Below the pieces are notes generated by a model that was not told the origin of the DNA, made no database searches, and saw nothing but the letters and a program-made list of their open reading frames with translations. Positions 17,986-27,392 of a DNA stretch of 64,000 nucleotides are shown piece by piece. Each line of letters begins with the position of its first letter. The stretch's first letter is position 1. The stretch covers positions 186,001-250,000 of the forward strand of contig JAJEHS010000008.1 of assembly GCA_022823605.1 (NCBI GenBank). Reading direction: 5' to 3'. The stretch is from Paracoccaceae bacterium. GTDB lineage: Bacteria; Pseudomonadota; Alphaproteobacteria; Rhodobacterales; Rhodobacteraceae. Position numbers and translations under genes: made by a program.

Positions 17986-18873
17986 ATGGATTCTGAAAAG
18001 CTGAGTATATTTCGAAGTCGGAAAGGGTTTATTTCCGCATTGGATCAGTCGGGTGGATCGACACCCAAGGCTCTGCAAGCCTATGGTATAAAGGAAGATC
18101 AATACTCAGGTGAGGCGGAAATGTATGACCTGATCCATGAAATGAGACTTCGAATCATTACTTCCGATTGTTTCTCAAGTGACAGGATTCTTGGAACCAT
18201 TCTGTATGAGGATACGGTAAACAGAAAGATCGGGGATGAAAAGGTACCGAGTTACCTCTGGAAAAAAAAGAAAATACTGGCCATTCAGAAAATCGATGTC
18301 GGATTGGAAGAAGTCGATAACGGCATTCAATTGATGAAGCCCATCACGAGTATTGAAGACCGATTGACAGAAGCTGTATCTAACGGTGTTTTTGGTACCA
18401 AGATGCGTTCGGTTATCTGGGAAGCAACACCCGGGGGAATTAATGAGATCGTTGCTCAGCAGTTTGAAATTGCCAAGATAATTATGGAATTTGGACTTGT
18501 TCCGATTGTGGAACCTGAGGTCTCAATTGGTATTTCAGACAAAATCCAGAGTGAGGAAATCCTGTTGGCCGAAGTTATGGAAAATCTGGATTCGCTTGAC
18601 GATAACCAGAATGTGGCTCTCAAGTTGACGATACCTACTCATGACAATTTCTTCTCAGGTTTGGTCGAGCATCCGAGAGTAGTGAGAGTTACTGCATTGT
18701 CAGGTGGATACACCCATGAGGAGGCTTGTGGTAAACTTGCCCGAAATCCAGGTATGATCGCAAGTTTTTCACGAGCACTGACCGAAAGGCTGAAGGTAGA
18801 TCAGACGGCATCGGAATTTTCAGATGCTCTGAATGGCTCAATAGAAAGTATTTTTCAGGCCTCGATTACCTGA
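17986..18873 (+). CDS. Fructose-bisphosphate aldolase, class I
   Basis: A 295-aa class I (Schiff base) aldolase of the bacterial type, cleaving fructose-1,6-bisphosphate to dihydroxyacetone phosphate and glyceraldehyde 3-phosphate. The N-terminal phrase ISALDQSGGSTPKAL is diagnostic, followed by ILGTILYEDTV, GVFGTKMRSVIW and LVPIVEPEVSIG (EPE motif). ALKLTIPT probably holds the Schiff-base lysine, and ALSGGYTHEEAC binds phosphate. Length is normal. The stop abuts, without a gap, the stop of the convergent Fe-S protein gene. Confidence 0.9.
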   Translation: MDSEKLSIFRSRKGFISALDQSGGSTPKALQAYGIKEDQYSGEAEMYDLIHEMRLRIITSDCFSSDRILGTILYEDTVNRKIGDEKVPSYLWKKKKILAIQKIDVGLEEVDNGIQLMKPITSIEDRLTEAVSNGVFGTKMRSVIWEATPGGINEIVAQQFEIAKIIMEFGLVPIVEPEVSIGISDKIQSEEILLAEVMENLDSLDDNQNVALKLTIPTHDNFFSGLVEHPRVVRVTALSGGYTHEEACGKLARNPGMIASFSRALTERLKVDQTASEFSDALNGSIESIFQASIT

Positions 18874-19542
18874 TTAAATTTTGGGGGCATTGTTCAAAAA
18901 GGCAATCTGGTGAAACTCTGATTGCTTGGGGTTTCGCTGGTATCTTTGACTGACAGGGCATATCCTTCTGACATTGCATCCCAAGGTCATACAATCATGC
19001 CCCTCTTCTGAACCGATATATGTTCGGCAACCGTCTGCGTCATAGTGATCGGGAGTTAAGACACCAACCGGACAGGCCGAAATACAGGGTTTATCGCTAC
19101 AGGTAACGCAGGGGCTTTGTTCGGGTGTTTTTGGCAAGGTTATATGGTCCTTGTAAGCCAAAGCACCTCTATAGGAAACCAGAAGGCCGGCCGTATCATG
19201 AACCAGAAACTGAACCGGGGACTGCCAACTGCGTCCCGTTTTCAGAGCCCAGGTCAAAAAGGGATGATAGGGAGGACCCCCAAAGGGATAATAGGGCTTC
19301 CCGCCGGTATTTTTCCCAATCAGGTCAATCACCTTTTTTGACCATTGATCCATGGGGTTTGGCAAACCGTTCCTGAATTCGTCCTGCGATGTTATGAATT
19401 GCCAAAATCCAGGTTCCTTTGGACCTAGCATTATCAGGGTCTTGGTTCCTGCCGGAACCATGTCGTCCTCTACAGGATGAAAACCCCCATAAATGTCCAG
19501 TTGGTACTGGACAGCGATGTCCAGGATTTGACTATAGTCCAT
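18874..19542 (-). CDS. Ferredoxin-like 4Fe-4S protein, uncharacterised
   Basis: A 222-aa protein whose C-terminal half has two 4Fe-4S-type cysteine groups: CVTCSDKPCISACPVG (C-x2-C-x4-C-x3-C-P) and GHDCMTLGCNVRRICPVS. The N-terminal half lacks a known nucleotide motif but resembles the region of QueG-like iron-sulfur reductases that includes GPKEPGFW and FLVHDTAGLLVSYRGAL. Full-length QueG is longer and has the cobalamin-binding part. It lies 24 bases downstream of argB on the same strand, an association I recall from Rhodobacterales. Its substrate and redox partner are unknown. Confidence 0.75.
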   Translation of the reverse strand: MDYSQILDIAVQYQLDIYGGFHPVEDDMVPAGTKTLIMLGPKEPGFWQFITSQDEFRNGLPNPMDQWSKKVIDLIGKNTGGKPYYPFGGPPYHPFLTWALKTGRSWQSPVQFLVHDTAGLLVSYRGALAYKDHITLPKTPEQSPCVTCSDKPCISACPVGVLTPDHYDADGCRTYIGSEEGHDCMTLGCNVRRICPVSQRYQRNPKQSEFHQIAFLNNAPKI

Positions 19543-19566
19543 CGGAAACTTGTAAAAAAGAGTTGG

Positions 19567-20421
19567 TTATTGTGATGAATGAGATATCAGGGTTCCAATT
19601 CCATGGGGAGTAAAGAGTTCAAGCAGTACTGAATTAGGTGTTTTGCCATTTAATATGACAACTGCCCTGACGCCATCCCTGACTGCTTTCAAGGCTGTTT
19701 CGGTTTTTGGAATCATACCTCCTTGGATAATACCTGATTGTATGTGTGACTCTACTTCCTCGGGGGTAAGCCTGGAGATCAGAGTATCTTTTTTGTCAAG
19801 CACACCATCAACATCCGTCAGCAACAATAACCTGTCGGCATTGAGTGCTGAGGCAATGGCTCCTGCTGCAGTATCACCATTGACATTCAGTGTTGTACCA
19901 TCCTCACTAACTCCAATTGGAGCAATGACCGGAATCAACCCGTTCTTGAAAAGGTCCCGCAAGACAGTTGCGTTGACCTCCTTGGGAATACCTACCAAGC
20001 CGAGTTCCGGTTCGGCCATTTCGCAAACCATGATATTGGCATCTTTACCGGAAATCCCAATGGCCTGACCACCTTCCATGTTAATGGCTTGAACTATTTG
20101 CTTGTTAACGTGTCCCGAAAGTACCATTTCGGCAATTTCCACGATTTCGGGGCTGGAAACCCTTTTGCCCTTGATGAAGCTGGATTCTATACCCAGACGA
20201 TCCAGGGTAAGATTTATTTTTTGACCGCCACCATGAACAACTACGGCATTGATCCCGATTTGTCTCATCAAGACAATGTCCTTGGCAAAACTGGTCAGGG
20301 ATTCTCCAATTGCATTCCCGCCAATTTTTACAACGACAACGGAATTGTCATAGCGTTGCATGTAGGGCAAAGCCTCCGAGAGGGTTTTCGCTGTTGTCAA
20401 CCAATTCCTCGTGGTAACCAT
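19567..20421 (-). CDS. argB: Acetylglutamate kinase
   Basis: A 284-aa amino acid kinase phosphorylating N-acetylglutamate with ATP, step 2 of arginine synthesis. Motifs: [11 protein letters not shown] (phosphate loop, catalytic Lys), [48 protein letters not shown] and [18 protein letters not shown]. Length and order are normal. A second arginine gene, argG, lies at 38.5 kb and argD is at the left edge, so the pathway is dispersed. It is upstream of the Fe-S protein gene and downstream of engB in one direction. Confidence 0.96.
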   Translation of the reverse strand: MVTTRNWLTTAKTLSEALPYMQRYDNSVVVVKIGGNAIGESLTSFAKDIVLMRQIGINAVVVHGGGQKINLTLDRLGIESSFIKGKRVSSPEIVEIAEMVLSGHVNKQIVQAINMEGGQAIGISGKDANIMVCEMAEPELGLVGIPKEVNATVLRDLFKNGLIPVIAPIGVSEDGTTLNVNGDTAAGAIASALNADRLLLLTDVDGVLDKKDTLISRLTPEEVESHIQSGIIQGGMIPKTETALKAVRDGVRAVVILNGKTPNSVLLELFTPHGIGTLISHSSQ

Positions 20422-20516
20422 TTCAATTTTCCCGACAATCCAATAAGTTTCCAGCTACATCCATATTGATATACAAGTGCTGGTATAAAAACCAAAATAT
20501 TGATCTATGCTGCAAA

Positions 20517-21179
20517 TTACACCAATTCGGCAATAGCAGTTTGCAAATTGCTAATACCAGATTTAGTTTTTGAACTTGTAAATATAACCTCAGGCAATCC
20601 GACAGGATAACTTGATATAGCTTTACCTGCCATGTCAAGGAGTTTGGATTTTTGTTCCTGCTTGACCTTGTCAAGCTTGGTATAGATCATCTGAAAGGAA
20701 ACAGCATTGTCGTTAAGCAATTGCAGAAATTCGTGATCGATCTGTTTGGGACCGATCCTTGCATCCACCAGCACAAATACCCTGCGTAATGAGGCACGGC
20801 CTCGAAGATAAACCGACAAAAGCTTTTGCCTTCTTTCCTTGATTGATTTCGGCATTTTGGCAAAACCATAGCCGGGCAGGTCTACAAGATAGTGACTCAC
20901 GCCAATGCAAAAATAATTTATCTCCTGTGTTCTTCCCGGCGTATTCGAGGTTCGGGCCAGATTCTTCCGGCGGGTCAGGGAATTGATCAAGGAAGACTTG
21001 CCAACGTTGGAGCGACCACAAAAACAGACCTCAATCCTGTCTGGTTCCGGCAGATCCGAAGCATGTACCACTCCCTTTAGAAAGTTTATTTCCTGAGAAA
21101 ACAGTTTTCTGCCGGCAGCGTTTTGTTCGAAGGAAAGTTCCGGCGGGCTTGTGATGTTTAATTCAAAGGGCCTATCCAT
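20517..21179 (-). CDS. engB: Ribosome biogenesis GTP-binding protein EngB/YsxC
   Basis: A 220-aa small GTPase acting in large-subunit assembly. G1 is GRSNVGKSSLIN, G2 is the TPGRTQEI region, G3 is DLPGYGFAK, G4 is TKLDK and G5 is near TSSKTKSGI. The start ATG at 21179 gives a family-like N-terminus. It belongs to a same-strand block with yidC, yidD, rnpA and rpmH, a common alphaproteobacterial order. Confidence 0.95.
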   Translation of the reverse strand: MDRPFELNITSPPELSFEQNAAGRKLFSQEINFLKGVVHASDLPEPDRIEVCFCGRSNVGKSSLINSLTRRKNLARTSNTPGRTQEINYFCIGVSHYLVDLPGYGFAKMPKSIKERRQKLLSVYLRGRASLRRVFVLVDARIGPKQIDHEFLQLLNDNAVSFQMIYTKLDKVKQEQKSKLLDMAGKAISSYPVGLPEVIFTSSKTKSGISNLQTAIAELV

Positions 21180-21249
21180 TTATCAAATTCCGGCATTTCC
21201 ACCAAGCCTGATGGATCTCAGGTTGATATATCAAATTTGCAAACCAGGT

Positions 21250-23151
21250 TTACTTCTTTTTGCTTTTCCTGGCTGCCCCCTTGGTCTTGGGAGGTGGAGG
21301 TTCATCCTTTTTCTTGGGGGTCCCAACTATGGGTAAATTGGTTTTGGCAAAACCACTCCTGATATTCCCGAGTATATCCGGTTTTACCCCCTGACTTCTC
21401 ATGATTATGTATTGCTGGGCAAAGGTTATCAGGTTGTTGGCAATCCAATAGATGATCAATCCGCTGGCGAATTGGCCAAGCATGAACATGAAAACCCATG
21501 GTAACCAGGCGAAAACCATGGCTTGGGTTGGATCAGTTGGAGCGGGGTTGAGTTTTTGTTGCAACCACATGGAGATACCGAGCATGATCGGCAGGACTCC
21601 AAGGGAAATCAGTGCCAGCAAACTACCGGTTTCGGGTGCTGACCAAGGCAATGCACCAAACAGATTCAGAATGGATGTCGGATCAGGTGCCGATAAATCC
21701 CTTACCCAAAGAATAAAGGGGGCATGCCTCATTTCGATGGTAACAAAGATAACCTTGTAGAGGGAAAAGAAAATTGGAATCTGGGGCAGAATCGGCAAGC
21801 AACCGGCAGCAGGATTGATTTTTCTTTCACGGTACATGGCCATCATTTCCTGTTGCATTCTCTTGCGGTCATCCCCAACCCTTTCCTTGATTTTTTCCAT
21901 CTCGGGTTGTAGTTCCTTCATGCGGGCCATGGATACGTAAGACTTGTAGGCAAGAGGAAACAGAAGGGCCTTGATGATCAGGGTCAGACATAGGATGGAC
22001 CATCCCATATTCCCGACTTTGCCATTAATCCAGTACAAGAGTTGGAAGATCGGTTTGGTCAGAAAGAAGAACCATCCCCAGTCAATCGAGTCCTCAAAGC
22101 GGTCGATGCCATAGTTGTCCTGATAATTCTTGATGGGTGTCCATTGCTTGGCACCAGCAAACAGATAGGTAACCGTTTCAACTGTCGACTTGGGATAAAC
22201 CTCAACCGCATGATATCTTGATTCTGCTTGGTAGATATCCGACCTGTCCGAATATTTGGCAACCGAGGTAAAGGGAGTGCCCGATTGGGGGGCCAAGGTC
22301 GTCATCCAGTATTTATCGGTAAATCCAACCCAACCATTTGACTGCACGGTTTGTTTTTCCAGATTCGCACGTTCAACCGTATCATAATCCAGGTCTGGAA
22401 CATTGTCATAATCTATTTCCTGTAACTCACCGTCCGTCATTCGTACCACCCCTTCGTGGAGAATGAAGAAATTCTGCAGGTTCTGCGGTTCACCATGACG
22501 TGCAATGATTCCATAAGGAGCCATGCGTAATGTGGCATCTCCATTGTTGGTAACACTTTGGGTTACAGTGAAGAGATAATCCTCGTCCACTTCAATGACC
22601 CTGCGGAAGGTCACCCCTTTGTCATTGGTCCAGGCCAATACCAGGGGAGTTTCAGGTGTTATGTCTCGACCACTTTCAATCGTCCATGGTGTTGAACTGC
22701 CTGGAACATCAGCAAATTCAAGATTACCTGCGGGCGACCACCCGAACAGAACATAGTAGGCACTATTGACACCTGCCGGTGAAAGCAGCCTGACAATGTC
22801 TGAATCCTCTTTCAGTGTCTCATTGTATCTCTTGAGTGACAAATCATCAATTCTCCCTCCGGTAAGGGAAATTGAACCAGTCAAACTTGGTGTGTTGATG
22901 GTGATGCGGTTGGAGTTCTCCAAAGCCCGATCCAGGGGGACCTCACTGAGTATATTGGGATCTACAGAGACAGCGGAGCCTGTCGTGGGGGGAGTAACGG
23001 CTACACCATCTTCTGAGATACCCTCCTGTTGGACCTGCTGACCCTCAACGGGAGCCTGGGTTTCCTCGGGTGCAAACAGCAAGACCCAAAGCAGAATTAC
23101 CACAAAGCTCAGCCCAACGGCCATTAGCATGTTTTTGTTTTGTTCATCCAT
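21250..23151 (-). CDS. yidC: Membrane protein insertase YidC
   Basis: A 633-aa insertase/foldase that inserts inner-membrane proteins alone or with SecYEG. The N-terminal helix is NMLMAVGLSFVVILLWVLLF, followed by a Q/E-rich linker and the large periplasmic beta-sandwich (to about residue 370). The conserved insertase core begins at GWSILCLTLIIKALLFPLAYKS. It includes MKELQPEMEKIKER, INPAAGCLPILPQIPIFFSLYKV and NNLITFAQQYIIMRSQG. The basic tail ends KKKDEPPPPKTKGAARKSKKK, as usual for ribosome contact. The 144 bases between it and yidD hold no gene. Confidence 0.96.
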   Translation of the reverse strand: MDEQNKNMLMAVGLSFVVILLWVLLFAPEETQAPVEGQQVQQEGISEDGVAVTPPTTGSAVSVDPNILSEVPLDRALENSNRITINTPSLTGSISLTGGRIDDLSLKRYNETLKEDSDIVRLLSPAGVNSAYYVLFGWSPAGNLEFADVPGSSTPWTIESGRDITPETPLVLAWTNDKGVTFRRVIEVDEDYLFTVTQSVTNNGDATLRMAPYGIIARHGEPQNLQNFFILHEGVVRMTDGELQEIDYDNVPDLDYDTVERANLEKQTVQSNGWVGFTDKYWMTTLAPQSGTPFTSVAKYSDRSDIYQAESRYHAVEVYPKSTVETVTYLFAGAKQWTPIKNYQDNYGIDRFEDSIDWGWFFFLTKPIFQLLYWINGKVGNMGWSILCLTLIIKALLFPLAYKSYVSMARMKELQPEMEKIKERVGDDRKRMQQEMMAMYRERKINPAAGCLPILPQIPIFFSLYKVIFVTIEMRHAPFILWVRDLSAPDPTSILNLFGALPWSAPETGSLLALISLGVLPIMLGISMWLQQKLNPAPTDPTQAMVFAWLPWVFMFMLGQFASGLIIYWIANNLITFAQQYIIMRSQGVKPDILGNIRSGFAKTNLPIVGTPKKKDEPPPPKTKGAARKSKKK

Positions 23152-23295
23152 AGACTTATTCTTCCACCAACAGAAAGTATTTCTGCTATTTCAACCTCTT
23201 CTCAGCCTGTCAACAAATAGTTGTATTGAAAAAATCTTCAATTAAGTGCCGTCCAGGAAAAAAGTGGAATATAAAACGGGAAATTAGTTGAAAAA

Positions 23296-23517
23296 CTAGT
23301 CAGGTACGTTATCAATACCGGATTGCCCCCAGGGATGACACTTCCCCAGACGCTTGATGGTAAGCCATGTACCTTTTATTGCTCCATGCTTTTCCAAGGC
23401 TTCAAGAGCATATGCGGAACAGGTCGGTTGAAATCGGCAATGCATTCCAACGAAAGGACTGCCAATCAAACGGTATAACCTTACAGGAAGGGAAAAAACA
23501 TAAGCAAGAGGTGTCAT
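23296..23517 (-). CDS. yidD: Membrane protein insertion efficiency factor YidD
   Basis: A 73-aa amphipathic membrane-associated protein that aids YidC-dependent insertion. Hallmark residues are [22 protein letters not shown], then [31 protein letters not shown]. The three conserved cysteines (C in MHCRF, PTCS, GKCHP) are present. It starts 21 bases after the rnpA stop, so it is cotranscribed. Confidence 0.94.
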   Translation of the reverse strand: MTPLAYVFSLPVRLYRLIGSPFVGMHCRFQPTCSAYALEALEKHGAIKGTWLTIKRLGKCHPWGQSGIDNVPD

Positions 23518-23538
23518 GGATCAAACTATTCCTGATCT

Positions 23539-23934
23539 CTAATTACCATCTTGGACCTTAAAACTGTGATGTATTTTTTCCAGGGCCCATTTGAGGTCCT
23601 GCCTCATCTTTTCAAAATTCATATTTACAGTCGTGTTCCTGAATCCAATCAGTACATAATCCCAGCCGGGCTCACCAAATTGCGGAAGAATATCATGGGC
23701 AAGGTGCCTAAGTCTACGTTTGGCCCGGTTTCGGGTTACGGCATTTCCTAATTTCCTTGAACATGTAATCCCCAATCTGATCGTTGGATCGGTTTCTGCC
23801 GCTTCTCTCGGGAGGCCCTGAATCAGGAAACCCTTGGTATGCCATTTAGGCCCAGTGGCTAATTTGAGGAATTCTTTTCTCTTTTTAAGGGATATGATTT
23901 TCCTGCGATTTTCTTCCCGGCTTTCAATTGTCAT
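23539..23934 (-). CDS. rnpA: Ribonuclease P protein component
   Basis: A 131-aa basic protein, the protein subunit of RNase P that matures tRNA 5' ends. The signature IRLGITCSRKLGNAVTRNRAKRRLRH is split across its helix: the RNR motif is NAVTRNRAKRRLR. The N-terminus SLKKRKEFLKLATG is also typical. It is preceded on the same strand by rpmH. Confidence 0.94.
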   Translation of the reverse strand: MTIESREENRRKIISLKKRKEFLKLATGPKWHTKGFLIQGLPREAAETDPTIRLGITCSRKLGNAVTRNRAKRRLRHLAHDILPQFGEPGWDYVLIGFRNTTVNMNFEKMRQDLKWALEKIHHSFKVQDGN

Positions 23935-23979
23935 CTCCCTAACTCATTTCATCAGGGTGCATTCACAGAAAAGTGAAAC

Positions 23980-24114
23980 CTAGGCAGAAAGTACCTTGCG
24001 CCCTTTAGCCCTTCTTCGATTGAGAATGGTTCTACCGGCCTTCGTAGCCATTCTGGCACGAAAACCATGGCGTCGCTTGCGAACAAGGTTACTCGGCTGA
24101 AACGTCCGTTTCAT
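23980..24114 (-). CDS. rpmH: 50S ribosomal protein L34
   Basis: A 44-residue gene found by translating the minus strand. The start [20 protein letters not shown] and the end GRKVLSA match L34 almost throughout. A GAGGAAGAC ribosome site precedes the ATG at 24114. It is the first gene of the rpmH-rnpA-yidD-yidC transcript; the ~190 bases upstream should carry the promoter. I saw no cluster of DnaA boxes there, so this rpmH is not visibly at an origin. Confidence 0.97.
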   Translation of the reverse strand: MKRTFQPSNLVRKRRHGFRARMATKAGRTILNRRRAKGRKVLSA

Positions 24115-24313
24115 GTCTTCCTCATTTTCTGTCCAAAAAATCAAGGTTTTGATAATAGAACCAAGATTTAAGATAGAATTCCCTTAAATCAAGTTATTTG
24201 TAAGTCCGAGTTGCCAATTTATTATTTCACATGGAGTTAACCAGAGGCATTCATTAAATTGAGCCACTGATTATTTTAGGTAAAATGGATTATGGATAAG
24301 AAAGGGATTGAAA

Positions 24314-25048
24314 GTGGAAAGCAAAAAAAAAGAGGGTCTGAACCTGAAAAAACTCGTCCCACTGGCAATTATCGTGATTGTTGCCGTAATAGGCTTTGTT
24401 ACACTCAGAGACTACCTGACTTTCGAGACACTTCGGGATAACCGCGAAACCCTGATTCAGTTCAGGGACAACAATTACCTTGTCACTTCCCTCATCTTCC
24501 TTGCCATATACATAATCATTGTAGCCTTTTCCCTTCCGGGTGCAGCCATTGCTTCCCTGACCGGAGGTTTTTTGTTCGCACTGTTTCCAGGTACACTTTA
24601 TAATGTTCTGGCTGCAACAATTGGTGCAACCATAATTTTCGTAGCCGCTAGGATGGGGCTTGGAGATTTCCTTTCCAGAAAAATGGACACCAGTACGGGA
24701 ACAGTTCAAAAGCTCAGGGACGGATTGCGTGAAAATGAAATCAGTGTGCTTTTTCTATTGCGTCTGGTACCCGCGGTTCCCTTCTTTGTTGCCAACCTGT
24801 TACCGGCACTGGTCGGGGTTAAATTCAGGAATTTTGTCTTTACAACCTTCTTCGGAATAATTCCCGGTGCTTTGGTATATACATGGGTTGGTGTTGGCTT
24901 GGGTGAAGTTTTTGCCCGTGGGGAAGCACCCAATCTGGGCATTATCTTTGAATGGTACATCCTCGGTCCAATTCTCGGACTTTGTGCCCTGGCATTGTTG
25001 CCGATTTTGATCAATGTCCTGAGGAAAAACAAAAAGGGCCATGAATAA
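24314..25048 (+). CDS. TVP38/TMEM64 (VTT domain, DedA-like) membrane protein
   Basis: About 244 aa, five or six membrane segments. The VTT core has FSLPGAAIASLTGGFLF, TIGATIIFVAARMGLGDF, LLRLVPAVPFFVANLLPAL (the RLVP/PFF motif) and TTFFGIIPGALVYTWVGVGLG. Family members may scramble or transport lipids. GTG at 24314 is preferred as start, since AAAGGG precedes it by 7 bases; TTG at 24308 is in frame but sits directly on that site. A run of nine A's follows within the first codons. It probably forms a transcript with the kinase gene 87 bases downstream. Confidence 0.87.
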   Translation: MESKKKEGLNLKKLVPLAIIVIVAVIGFVTLRDYLTFETLRDNRETLIQFRDNNYLVTSLIFLAIYIIIVAFSLPGAAIASLTGGFLFALFPGTLYNVLAATIGATIIFVAARMGLGDFLSRKMDTSTGTVQKLRDGLRENEISVLFLLRLVPAVPFFVANLLPALVGVKFRNFVFTTFFGIIPGALVYTWVGVGLGEVFARGEAPNLGIIFEWYILGPILGLCALALLPILINVLRKNKKGHE

Positions 25049-25135
25049 TCCATGCCAAAGGGCAGAAACCGTTCGTGCAGTTTACAACCTGGTTATTTTA
25101 ACCCTTATTGCCATTGGATGGTTTAGGAGGTCGGT

Positions 25136-26839
25136 CTGAAAACATCTAAAGAAGAGGGAATTTCTCTATCCAAGCTTATAATCCTCTATTCAAGTTTCCT
25201 CTTGTTGTTCCTGGAAGTGGTCTTTCTGACGATTTCCGTTGCTTCATTCGAACGAGGGCAACTGGAATCACTTGCCAATCAGATATCGTTTTTCAAGAAT
25301 ATCTATCTGGAAGAGTTGGATTCATGCGAGGAACCTGTAGATTATGTCAACACTTCACAGGATTCATACTACAACATCATCGGCCCCTTGGAATCATCAT
25401 CCAACTTCATACCAACCGAGAGGCCAATATCCCGGAATGAGGCAGCGGATGAATTCCTTTATACCATGGGTTATTCGTCCCTGGGGTTTCGCTATGAGCA
25501 ATACGAGAATGGAGAAATAAACTGTCGCCAAAAATATGATTTCAACATAGATGCAAGCAATCTCGAAGACAAGGAAATTCTGATGGTTGACCTTCGGGAG
25601 GAAAACATTTTTGCCAGTCTCAGGTCAGGATTTGTTTCGCTTTACAATAAGCTATTCAACAAGGATTTTGTCTATACGGTCTTTTTTGACAGGGAAATAG
25701 AAAACAACAGGGAGGTTTACGAATTCAAAATCCAGAGTGAAAAGGTCCTGATCTCCTTCGAAGCACTTTTCAGGGTAATCTTGATACCTACAATCATAAT
25801 CCTGATAGTCAATACGGTTTTGATAACCCTAGGATCGATCATGTTTTTCTCCCGGCCGATTGACAGGATCGCCAGGAAGATCCAGGGCATCCACTCCATG
25901 CTGTATGAATCTGAAAAAAAGGAAAGACAGAAAACCACCAAGAAGAGCATTTTTCTGGAGATCAACAGGATCGAAAGGGAAATAGCCCTTGCCACTGACA
26001 GACTGCGACCGATAAATACACTGGAAGGGGAAGGAAAGGCCTTTCGACACGAAATCCAAAACTACTTGTCCACCATCAACTCATCCATCCACAATATGGT
26101 TACTTCCCTGGGAGAAAAAGGAAAACCATACCAGGAAAAGGTAAAGAGCATCGAAACCATCGGGCAGATGATAAGTGCCAAGGTGGAACATCTGGTCAAT
26201 TATGTAACTACTGATCCCCGAAATCTTCCAATGGAGGATGTTTCATTGGGCAAGTTGCTTACATTGATAAATCAAATGGGGGATGAAGTTGCAAAACACC
26301 ATGGGGTAGATGGACCAAAGGAGCAGGGTGATGGCGACGACGGCAACTCGATTTTTGACATAAACTGGATTAACAACAAGCAACGGGAAGTGAAAGTCAA
26401 TGCCAACTGGGAATCCTTGTATGGCGTGATACACAATCTCATTCTTAATGCCATTGTTGCCATCAAGTACAGGATGCAATACGAAAAGGAAATGGGGATT
26501 GAAAATGTTGAATATGGCAAAATACTCATAACCGTTAAGGAATCAGGGGATGGTCAATTCGTAAACATTTTTGTAAAGGACAACGGAACAGGGGTTGAGG
26601 CAACAATTCGACAATCCCTTTTTGATTATGGCGTACAGGGTACATCAAACATTTCGAAAAATACTGGTAGCAGCCCCCTAGGAGGAGTCGGTCTTCACTA
26701 TGCATTTCAACAGATAAATTATCAGGGGGGCGAGTTGAAGCTTGATTGGACAAGTCATTTTCTTGACAAGCCGACTCCCCGAAAAACAGGAACCAGATTT
26801 AAAATTACTTTACCAAAATGGCCATCACGGAAAATCTGA
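25136..26839 (+). CDS. Orphan sensor histidine kinase with extracytoplasmic sensor domain (probable CTG start)
   Basis: About 567 aa. The frame opens after a TAG at 25124. CTG at 25136 has a full AGGAGG six bases upstream, while the next standard start (TTG 25202) would cut away half of the first membrane helix. Order: TM1 (about 13-35), a ~170-residue extracytoplasmic domain with few cysteines, TM2 (about 208-237), a HAMP-like stretch, the H-box FRHEIQNYLSTINS with phospho-acceptor His305, then an HATPase domain with NLILNAIVAI (N-box), VKDNGTGVE (G1) and GSSPLGGVGLHYAF (G2). An acidic insert, EQGDGDDGNS, interrupts the kinase core. No response regulator gene is adjacent. The 3' end overlaps the DUF1643 gene by 22 bases. 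The signal is unknown. Confidence 0.85.
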   Translation: MKTSKEEGISLSKLIILYSSFLLLFLEVVFLTISVASFERGQLESLANQISFFKNIYLEELDSCEEPVDYVNTSQDSYYNIIGPLESSSNFIPTERPISRNEAADEFLYTMGYSSLGFRYEQYENGEINCRQKYDFNIDASNLEDKEILMVDLREENIFASLRSGFVSLYNKLFNKDFVYTVFFDREIENNREVYEFKIQSEKVLISFEALFRVILIPTIIILIVNTVLITLGSIMFFSRPIDRIARKIQGIHSMLYESEKKERQKTTKKSIFLEINRIEREIALATDRLRPINTLEGEGKAFRHEIQNYLSTINSSIHNMVTSLGEKGKPYQEKVKSIETIGQMISAKVEHLVNYVTTDPRNLPMEDVSLGKLLTLINQMGDEVAKHHGVDGPKEQGDGDDGNSIFDINWINNKQREVKVNANWESLYGVIHNLILNAIVAIKYRMQYEKEMGIENVEYGKILITVKESGDGQFVNIFVKDNGTGVEATIRQSLFDYGVQGTSNISKNTGSSPLGGVGLHYAFQQINYQGGELKLDWTSHFLDKPTPRKTGTRFKITLPKWPSRKI

Positions 26840-27342
26840 TTACTCGCAAGGTTGTGGAGGATGATACCGCAAGCGAAGCCATATACTCCGCCTGTGAATC
26901 CTACCGCTATGAGTTGACCAGGGTTTGGGATTCCAGCGGACCCCGAATTTTGTTTATCATGCTGAATCCATCTACAGCAACAGAGTATAAGAACGACCCA
27001 ACAGTTGCCCGATGTGAGGGGCGGGCGAGGTACCTTCATTTCGGTTCCTACAGGGTATGCAATATATTTGCCTTGAGAAGTACCAATCCGATAGAGTTGT
27101 ACAAGAGTGACTTTCCCATAGGAAAGGATAATAATGAAGCAATCAAACAGGGTTGTGTCTGGGCTGACAAAATTGTATGTGCCTGGGGAAATCATGGCGA
27201 GTTGCATGATCGTGGACGAATGGTTGAAAATCTAATTCGAGGTATTGTTCAAAATGTATTCCACTTGGGCCTGACCAAAAGGAACATGCCAAAACATCCC
27301 CTTTACATACCCCATTCACAACCTTTGGTTCTTTGGGTTTGA
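26818..27342 (+). CDS. DUF1643 domain-containing protein
   Basis: A 174-aa protein of a family with no defined function. Recognised by the phrases RYELTRVWDSSGPRILFIMLNPSTA, NDPTVARCEGRAR (conserved T-x-x-RC), YRVCNIFALRST, and the C-terminal HPLYIPHSQPL. It overlaps the histidine kinase gene by 22 bases, so translation may be coupled. It probably acts in the cytoplasm; no signal or membrane segment is visible. DUF1643 proteins are frequent on phages and mobile elements. Confidence 0.85.
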   Translation: MAITENLITRKVVEDDTASEAIYSACESYRYELTRVWDSSGPRILFIMLNPSTATEYKNDPTVARCEGRARYLHFGSYRVCNIFALRSTNPIELYKSDFPIGKDNNEAIKQGCVWADKIVCAWGNHGELHDRGRMVENLIRGIVQNVFHLGLTKRNMPKHPLYIPHSQPLVLWV

Positions 27343-27392
27343 CATGTGAAACATTGAAGGGACAAGAACATTAATTAATCAGGTATGAGACA

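Noticed and set aside
23980-24240. rpmH region as a replication origin
   Set aside because: No cluster of DnaA boxes or AT-rich unwinding element was visible.
24318-24327. Nine-A run at the start of the VTT-domain gene, possible slippage
   Set aside because: The frame runs through it cleanly into the conserved domain, so no disruption is implied.
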